Part shown: piece after piece, positions 55,215 through 60,079 of the stretch
Numbering within the stretch: the stretch's first letter is position 1
Layout of the letters: the number at the start of each line of letters is the position of its first letter
NCBI RefSeq assembly: GCF_004358675.1
Contig: NZ_SMZO01000022.1
Span: forward strand, 1 to 60,079
Length of the DNA stretch: 60,079 nt
Source of the DNA: Meridianimarinicoccus aquatilis
Lineage (GTDB): Bacteria > Pseudomonadota > Alphaproteobacteria > Rhodobacterales > Rhodobacteraceae
Direction: 5' to 3'
Position numbers and translations under genes: made by a program
Notes under the pieces: generated by a model
What the model was told of the DNA's origin: nothing
The model's input: only the letters and a program-made list of their open reading frames with translations
Database searches by the model: none

Positions 55215-55865
55215 GTTTTGATCATGCCATAACGCTGGGTGGCGACAAGGCGGAATTCACGCAATGGCTGCAAGGGTCAGGACCGGATCAGATTTGGCGC
55301 GTTGCGGAAGCCCGAAATGTGGATCGGCGATCTTGGTGTTCACAGTGGCTTGCGTGCTGGTGAGGCCCGGTGCAGAGTACCTGAGGGGGGACGATGAGAT
55401 GATACGTTTTCGAAAACGTTCTGAGGCCGTGCGCGTGGGCGCTGAATCGGTGACAGGTGCGGGATTCGCGCGCCTAGATGCAGCACACGGCCATATACCT
55501 CGCATGGCATGGTAGTCGAAAATTCAAAAAATTTGCGGAACGACGCAAGTTCCCGGCTTCGGGCAGGTGACTGCAAGTTGGTCTGTATGGAGTCGGCGTT
55601 TTTCAAGAAAAATGAGACTGTTAACCAGTTATGAATCGACGCCGGTTTTGCGGTTTGCAGAACCTGCCATGCAATTCCGTAAGGTTAGGTATGCATTTGC
55701 AAAGGGTGGCAAAAAAGAAATCTTCGGTTAAACGAATTGAGAGGCAAGGCTAGGCACTTGAAAAGCAACGGAAAAAGGGCATCGGGCCCGCAACATTCTT
55801 TCGTTTGCGCCACACAAGGCTGACATTTTGTTTTGCACAGAAACGCTGAACTAGGGAGGTAGAAC
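55215..55865. promoter_or_regulatory. Long intergenic region ahead of the PDH operon
   Basis: A 651-bp divergent gap, the longest here. A 16-bp perfect palindrome ACGTTTTCGAAAACGT lies at 55404-55419. TTTGCAAA lies at 55696-55703, and TTTGC repeats lie at 55647-55651 and 55654-55658. A frame ATG 55399-TAG 55515 (38 residues, basic) follows a GGGGGGA tract, but I recognise nothing in it. The aceE promoter is presumably in the last 200 bases; the ribosome site is GGGAGG at 55854-55859. Confidence 0.5.
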
Positions 55866-58526
55866 ATGGGTGAACACGAAGATCTTGACCCGATAGAAAG
55901 CCAGGAATGGCAGGACGCGGTTCAGGACGTCATTGAACGCGATGGCGCGGACCGAGCGCATTATTTGCTGGATCGCGCAGTACAGCAGGCCCGGGCTGCC
56001 GGGGCGATGTTGCCCTTCTCGGCGACAACGCCGTATCAGAATACAATTCCTACAGATGATCAGATCGAATTTCCTGGCGATCTGGATATGGAAGGCCGCA
56101 TCCGGGCGATCAATCGCTGGAATGCGATGGCGACCGTTGTGCGGCGCAATAAGGAAAGCAGCGAATACGGTGGGCACATCGCGTCCTTCGCCTCTTCTGC
56201 GGCGATGTACGATGTGGGCCTGAACCACTTCTGGCGCTCGCGCTCTGCCATGCATGGCGGCGATCTGGTGTTTTTCCAGGGTCACGTGGTTCCCGGCATC
56301 TACGCCCGTTCCTTCATGGAAGGTCGTATCAGCGCCGAACAACTTGAGAATTTCCGCTCCGAAGTCGACGGGTCTGGCCTGTCTTCGTATCCTCACCCGT
56401 GGTTGATGCCCGACTATTGGCAGTTCCCGACGGTGAGCATGGGGCTTGGCCCGCTCATGGCGATCTATCAAGCGCGGTTCATGAAGTATCTGCATTCGCG
56501 CGGCTTCATCGACATGGCAGACCGCAAAGTGTGGTGCTTCCTCGGTGATGGGGAAATGGACGAGCCAGAGAGCCTTGGCGCGATCAGCCTCGCGGCGCGC
56601 GAAAAGCTCGACAACCTGATCTTCGTCGTGAACTGCAACCTTCAGCGTCTTGATGGCCCGGTGCGCGGCAACGGCAAGATCGTTCAGGAACTCGAAGGCG
56701 AATTCCGTGGCGCAGGCTGGGAAGTGATCAAACTTCTTTGGGGCCGTGGCTGGGATGAGCTGCTGGAAAAAGACGTCACCGGGCGGTTGCGCCAGTTGAT
56801 GGATGAAACCGTAGACGGCGATTACCAGACCTTCAAATCGAAGGACGGCGCGTACATTCGCGAACACTTCTTCGGAAAGTATCCCGAGACCGCCGCGATG
56901 GTCGAGGATATGACCGATGACGAGATCTGGAATCTGCGCCGCGGCGGCCATGACAGCCAAAAGGTCTACACCGCGTTCAAACGGGCGACAGATGTAAAAG
57001 GCCAACCAACCTGTCTTCTGGTGAAGACGGTCAAAGGCTATGGCATGGGGTCGGCTGGCGAAGGCCAGAACACGACGCACCAGCAAAAGAAACTGGCCGA
57101 AGATCAGTTGCGCGCCATGCGCGACCGCTTCCAGATTCCTGTGTCTGACGAAGATTTGCCCAAAGCGCCATTTGTTCAGCTGAACAATGCGCAAAAGGCG
57201 TATCTTGCGGATCGCCGCAAGGCGCTTGGCGGGTCGTTCCCTGTGCGTCATTGGCGCGATGCACCCAAGCTTGAAATTCCGGGTCTCGACAAGTTCGAGA
57301 AGGAGTTGAAATCATCGGGGGATCGCGAGATTTCCACGACGATGGCATTTGTGCGCATCCTGACAACGCTGTTGCGCGACAAGAAAATCGGCCGCCGGGT
57401 TGTTCCAATCGTTCCCGACGAGTCGCGCACCTTCGGTATGGAAGGGCTGTTCCGGTCCGTGGGTATCTGGAACCCTCTGGGCCAGACTTATACCCCGCAA
57501 GACCGTGATCAGATGTCGTACTACAAGGAAAGTGCGGACGGTCAGGTGCTTCAGGAAGGCATCAACGAAGCGGGCGCAATGGCCGATTGGATCGCGGCTG
57601 CGACCAGTTATTCGGTGCATGGCGAGCCGATGATCCCGTTCTTCATCTACTACTCCATGTTCGGCTTCCAGCGGATCGGTGATCTTGCATGGGCGGCGGG
57701 CGACAGCCGGGCGCGTGGTTTCATGCTGGGCGGTACGGCCGGCCGGACAACCTTGAACGGCGAAGGGTTGCAGCACGAGGATGGTCACAGCCACATCCTT
57801 GCGTCGACGATCCCGAACTGCATCACCTATGACCCGACCTTCCAATACGAAGTTGCGGTGATCGTTCAGCACGGCTTGCAACGGATGTTCGTCGATCAGG
57901 AAGATGTCTATTTCTACATCACCCTTATGAATGAAAACTACAGTCATCCCGATATGCCCATGGGTGTTGAGCAGGACATCATCAAAGGGCTCTATCGCCT
58001 TGAAGAGGTGAAGAAGCCGACCAAAAAGCACATCACTCTAATGGGTTCGGGGACGATCCTCATGCAAGCCATCAAGGCGGCCGAGATGCTGAAGGAAGAT
58101 TTCGGCGTGACGTCGGAAATCTGGTCGGCACCATCGTTGAACGAGCTGGCTCGCGATGGCCAGGACGCCACACGGCATAACAGGCTCAACCCGTTGGCAG
58201 AGCCAAAAGTGCCATTTGTCACCGATCAGCTGGCGCGGTCAAAAGGTCCGATCATCGCCGCCACCGACTACATGAAGAACTATGCCGAGCAGATCCGAGG
58301 GTTCATCCCCGAGGGCCGTGAGTTCACGGTACTGGGCACAGACGGCTATGGCCGCTCTGACAGCAGGGTCAACCTGCGCCGGTTCTTCGAAGTGGACGCT
58401 GCCCATATCGCAGCGACCGCAATGGTGGAGCTTTACAAGCAGGGGGCCGTGACGAAAGCGGACCTGACAAAAGCGCTCAGCAAATACGACATCGACGGCA
58501 ACAAGCCGAACCCGCGGCTGGTATGA
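55866..58526 (+). CDS. aceE: Pyruvate dehydrogenase E1, homodimeric type
   Basis: An 886-residue E1 of the AceE type. It decarboxylates pyruvate with thiamine diphosphate and acetylates the E2 lipoyl group. ThDP-binding landmarks are VWCFLGDGEMDEPES near residue 220, VNCNLQRLDGPVRGNGKI near 256, and YYSMFGFQRIGDLAWAAGD near 595. The family length (about 890) matches. This homodimeric E1 differs from the two-subunit pdhA/pdhB form usual in alphaproteobacteria. GGGAGGT six bases ahead fixes the start. It heads an operon with aceF and lpd. Confidence 0.95.
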   Translation: MGEHEDLDPIESQEWQDAVQDVIERDGADRAHYLLDRAVQQARAAGAMLPFSATTPYQNTIPTDDQIEFPGDLDMEGRIRAINRWNAMATVVRRNKESSEYGGHIASFASSAAMYDVGLNHFWRSRSAMHGGDLVFFQGHVVPGIYARSFMEGRISAEQLENFRSEVDGSGLSSYPHPWLMPDYWQFPTVSMGLGPLMAIYQARFMKYLHSRGFIDMADRKVWCFLGDGEMDEPESLGAISLAAREKLDNLIFVVNCNLQRLDGPVRGNGKIVQELEGEFRGAGWEVIKLLWGRGWDELLEKDVTGRLRQLMDETVDGDYQTFKSKDGAYIREHFFGKYPETAAMVEDMTDDEIWNLRRGGHDSQKVYTAFKRATDVKGQPTCLLVKTVKGYGMGSAGEGQNTTHQQKKLAEDQLRAMRDRFQIPVSDEDLPKAPFVQLNNAQKAYLADRRKALGGSFPVRHWRDAPKLEIPGLDKFEKELKSSGDREISTTMAFVRILTTLLRDKKIGRRVVPIVPDESRTFGMEGLFRSVGIWNPLGQTYTPQDRDQMSYYKESADGQVLQEGINEAGAMADWIAAATSYSVHGEPMIPFFIYYSMFGFQRIGDLAWAAGDSRARGFMLGGTAGRTTLNGEGLQHEDGHSHILASTIPNCITYDPTFQYEVAVIVQHGLQRMFVDQEDVYFYITLMNENYSHPDMPMGVEQDIIKGLYRLEEVKKPTKKHITLMGSGTILMQAIKAAEMLKEDFGVTSEIWSAPSLNELARDGQDATRHNRLNPLAEPKVPFVTDQLARSKGPIIAATDYMKNYAEQIRGFIPEGREFTVLGTDGYGRSDSRVNLRRFFEVDAAHIAATAMVELYKQGAVTKADLTKALSKYDIDGNKPNPRLV

Positions 58527-58554
58527 GCCTGCAGGGACGAGGGAGACTTTGACT

Positions 58555-59817
58555 ATGACGACTGACGTACATGTACCCGATATCGGGGATTTCAGCGACG
58601 TTCCGGTAGTGAGCGTTCTTGTTTCGGTGGGCGACGTTGTCGCCGCCGAAGATCCGCTGATCGAGCTGGAGAGCGACAAGGCAACAATGGAAGTGCCAAG
58701 CCCTGCTGCGGGGAAGGTAAAGGAAATCAAGGTCGCAGAAGGGGATCGTGTGGGTGAAGGCACGCTGATCATCGTTCTGGAAGATGACGGGGCAGGCGAT
58801 GCGCCGGCCACCGAGGCCCCAAAAGCCGAAGCGCCCAAGGCCGAAGCGCCAAAAGCAGCAGCGCCTGCGGCAGCCCCGGCTGCGGTGACGGACTCGGGTT
58901 TTGGCAAGGCGCATGCCTCGCCATCGGTGCGTGCCTTTGCCCGGTCGCTGGACATTGAACTGAGCAAAGTCAACGGCACGGGCCGCAAGGGCCGCATCCT
59001 GCGGGAAGACATCGCCAAGTTCTATAAGCAAGCGGCAGCTCCGGCAGCGGCAAGCGGCGGGGCGTCGGCGCAAGGCGGCATGGATATTCCGCCCATTCCG
59101 GCGGTGGATTTTTCCAAGTTTGGCCCTGTCGAAAACGTGGAGATGTCGCGGATCAAAAAGATCTCTGGCCCTGCGTTGCACCGGTCCTGGCTCAATATCC
59201 CGCATGTCACTCATAATGACGAAGCCGACATCACCGATCTGGACAAGTACCGCAAGGAAATGGACACGGCGGCGAAGGAAGACGGATATCGCGTCACGCT
59301 TTTGTCTTTTGTGGTGAAGGCCAGTGTTTCAGCGCTCAAGGCGCATTGGGAGTTCAACAGCTCGATCCATCCCGATGGCGACAAGTTGATCAAGAAGGAC
59401 TTCTATAACATCGGCTTTGCGGCTGATACGCCGAACGGACTGATGGTGCCTGTGATCAAGGATGCCGATCGCAAGGGTCTGGTGGAAATTTCCAAGGACT
59501 TGATGGAATTGTCAGGCAAAGCCCGCAAGGGCGAGCTGAAAGGTCCAGACATGCAAGGCGCAACCTTTACGATTTCCAGCCTTGGCGGGATTGGGGGCAC
59601 CAGCTTCACGCCCATCGTGAACGCGCCGGAAGTGGCCATTCTGGGCCTGACGCGGTCAAAGATGGCACCGGTCTGGAACGGGTCCGAGTTTGAGCCGCGC
59701 CTGATGCAGCCGCTCTCGCTGAGTTATGATCACCGGGCCGTCGACGGCGCGCTTGCGGCACGGTTCTGCGTGACGCTCAAGACGCTGCTTGGCGATATGC
59801 GCAAGTTGATGTGGTAA
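58555..59817 (+). CDS. aceF: Dihydrolipoamide acetyltransferase (E2)
   Basis: A 420-residue E2 with one lipoyl domain (1-78, lipoyl Lys42 in ESDKATMEV), an Ala/Pro linker with three KAEAP-like repeats (about 85-110), a peripheral-subunit binding domain (about 120-155; ASPSVRAFARSLDIEL) and a catalytic domain (about 190-420) with the HxxxDG site in SYDHRAVDGALAARF. Bacterial AceF usually carries two or three lipoyl domains; one is visible here. ATG 58555 is preceded by AGGGAG. It is 28 bases after aceE. Confidence 0.95.
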   Translation: MTTDVHVPDIGDFSDVPVVSVLVSVGDVVAAEDPLIELESDKATMEVPSPAAGKVKEIKVAEGDRVGEGTLIIVLEDDGAGDAPATEAPKAEAPKAEAPKAAAPAAAPAAVTDSGFGKAHASPSVRAFARSLDIELSKVNGTGRKGRILREDIAKFYKQAAAPAAASGGASAQGGMDIPPIPAVDFSKFGPVENVEMSRIKKISGPALHRSWLNIPHVTHNDEADITDLDKYRKEMDTAAKEDGYRVTLLSFVVKASVSALKAHWEFNSSIHPDGDKLIKKDFYNIGFAADTPNGLMVPVIKDADRKGLVEISKDLMELSGKARKGELKGPDMQGATFTISSLGGIGGTSFTPIVNAPEVAILGLTRSKMAPVWNGSEFEPRLMQPLSLSYDHRAVDGALAARFCVTLKTLLGDMRKLMW

Positions 59818-59830
59818 GGAGATCAGACAC

Positions 59831-60079
59831 ATGGATGTGAAAGTACCCGATATCGGCGATTTCTCCGATGTGCCGGTGGTCTCGGTTCTTGTATCGGTGG
59901 GCGACGTCGTCGCCGCCGAGGACCCGCTGATCGAACTGGAAAGCGATAAAGCCACGATGGAGGTTCCCAGCCCCGCCGCAGGCAAGATCACCGAGATCAA
60001 GGTGGCCGAGGGCGACAAGGTCGGTGAAGGCAGCGTGATCATGGTTATGGAGGCGGAAGGGGCTGCAGATGCCGAGGCC
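59831..60079 (+). CDS. lpd: Lipoyl-domain-fused dihydrolipoamide dehydrogenase, N-terminal part
   Basis: The first 83 residues of a gene cut by the window edge. They are a complete lipoyl domain, nearly identical to that of AceF: 48 residues in a row match. The lipoyl lysine is Lys40 in ESDKATMEV. AceE-AceF operons of this type usually continue with an E3 (Lpd) carrying an N-terminal lipoyl domain, and the 13-base gap supports co-translation. The FAD domain is outside the window, so a second E2-like protein cannot be excluded. AAGGAG precedes the ATG. Confidence 0.7.
   Translation, partial: MDVKVPDIGDFSDVPVVSVLVSVGDVVAAEDPLIELESDKATMEVPSPAAGKITEIKVAEGDKVGEGSVIMVMEAEGAADAEA

Noticed and set aside
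55399-55515. 38-residue frame in the PDH upstream region
   Set aside because: A purine-rich tract precedes it, but the protein is unrecognised and overlaps the 16-bp palindrome; noted only within the intergenic entry.
55851-57251. 466-codon open frame on the minus strand
   Set aside because: Entirely antisense to aceE, which has strong motifs; it is a codon-bias shadow.
58801-58880. Short tandem repeats in aceF
   Set aside because: They encode the flexible KAEAP-type interdomain linker normal for E2 proteins, not a regulatory repeat.
1-60079. Mobile elements, CRISPR arrays, tRNA or rRNA genes
   Set aside because: Looked for transposase or integrase motifs, regularly spaced repeats and tRNA cloverleafs; none seen by eye.

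Overview
The window is a gene-dense chromosomal segment of an alphaproteobacterium, almost certainly a marine Rhodobacteraceae (Roseobacter group) member. The evidence is the moderately high G+C, a VPLPA-type CTERM sorting signal, an iron-linked hemP operon, a choXWV plus betIBA choline cluster, a complete leucine-degradation (liu) operon and many ATGA-coupled genes. I see no rRNA, tRNA, CRISPR array, insertion sequence or prophage. The gene at each window edge is cut.

Layout. 1-1316: end of 3-hydroxyisobutyrate dehydrogenase coupled to an SMP-30 family lactonase. 1414-6994: a surface-sorted protein, an HTH protein of the DUF1612 type, a three-gene hemP operon behind a palindromic operator, a DUF302 protein divergent from a ModE-type regulator, and a YbaY-NlpE-META envelope protein. 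7086-8867: an IlvD/Edd sugar-acid dehydratase. 8956-18556: a polyamine-type ABC importer operon ending in an Asp/Glu/hydantoin racemase, divergent from a GntR regulator and GNAT enzyme, followed by an aminotransferase, a ProC-like dehydrogenase and an EamA exporter; together these look like a nitrogen-compound uptake and catabolism island. 18928-25621: choline import (choXWV) divergent from betI-betB-betA, with a BetI-type operator between them. 25822-31657: a DUF1127 protein, a ribokinase, a four-gene pterin-flavin-like cluster of unknown product, and mtnA. 31731-45495: a seven-gene glycogen operon (glgP, glgB, glgC, glgA, glgX, malQ, and a probable glucosylglycerol hydrolase). 45777-52980: a small lipoprotein, then the liu operon (ivd, an LprI-like gene, mccB, mccA, mvaB, enoyl-CoA hydratase). 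52986-55214: a DUF2254 membrane protein and an HTH-PBP one-component regulator. 55866-60079: the pyruvate dehydrogenase operon aceE-aceF-lpd with a homodimeric-type E1.

How the parts fit: choline import and oxidation give glycine betaine; leucine and valine breakdown and PDH feed acetyl-CoA; glycogen genes store surplus carbon; the ABC-racemase-aminotransferase block probably handles an amino acid-like substrate. The least explained unit is 27541-30440: a zinc-less MDR dehydrogenase, a PTPS/QueD homologue lacking its catalytic residues, a SAM methyltransferase and a RibD-type reductase. It is the best candidate here for an undescribed pathway.
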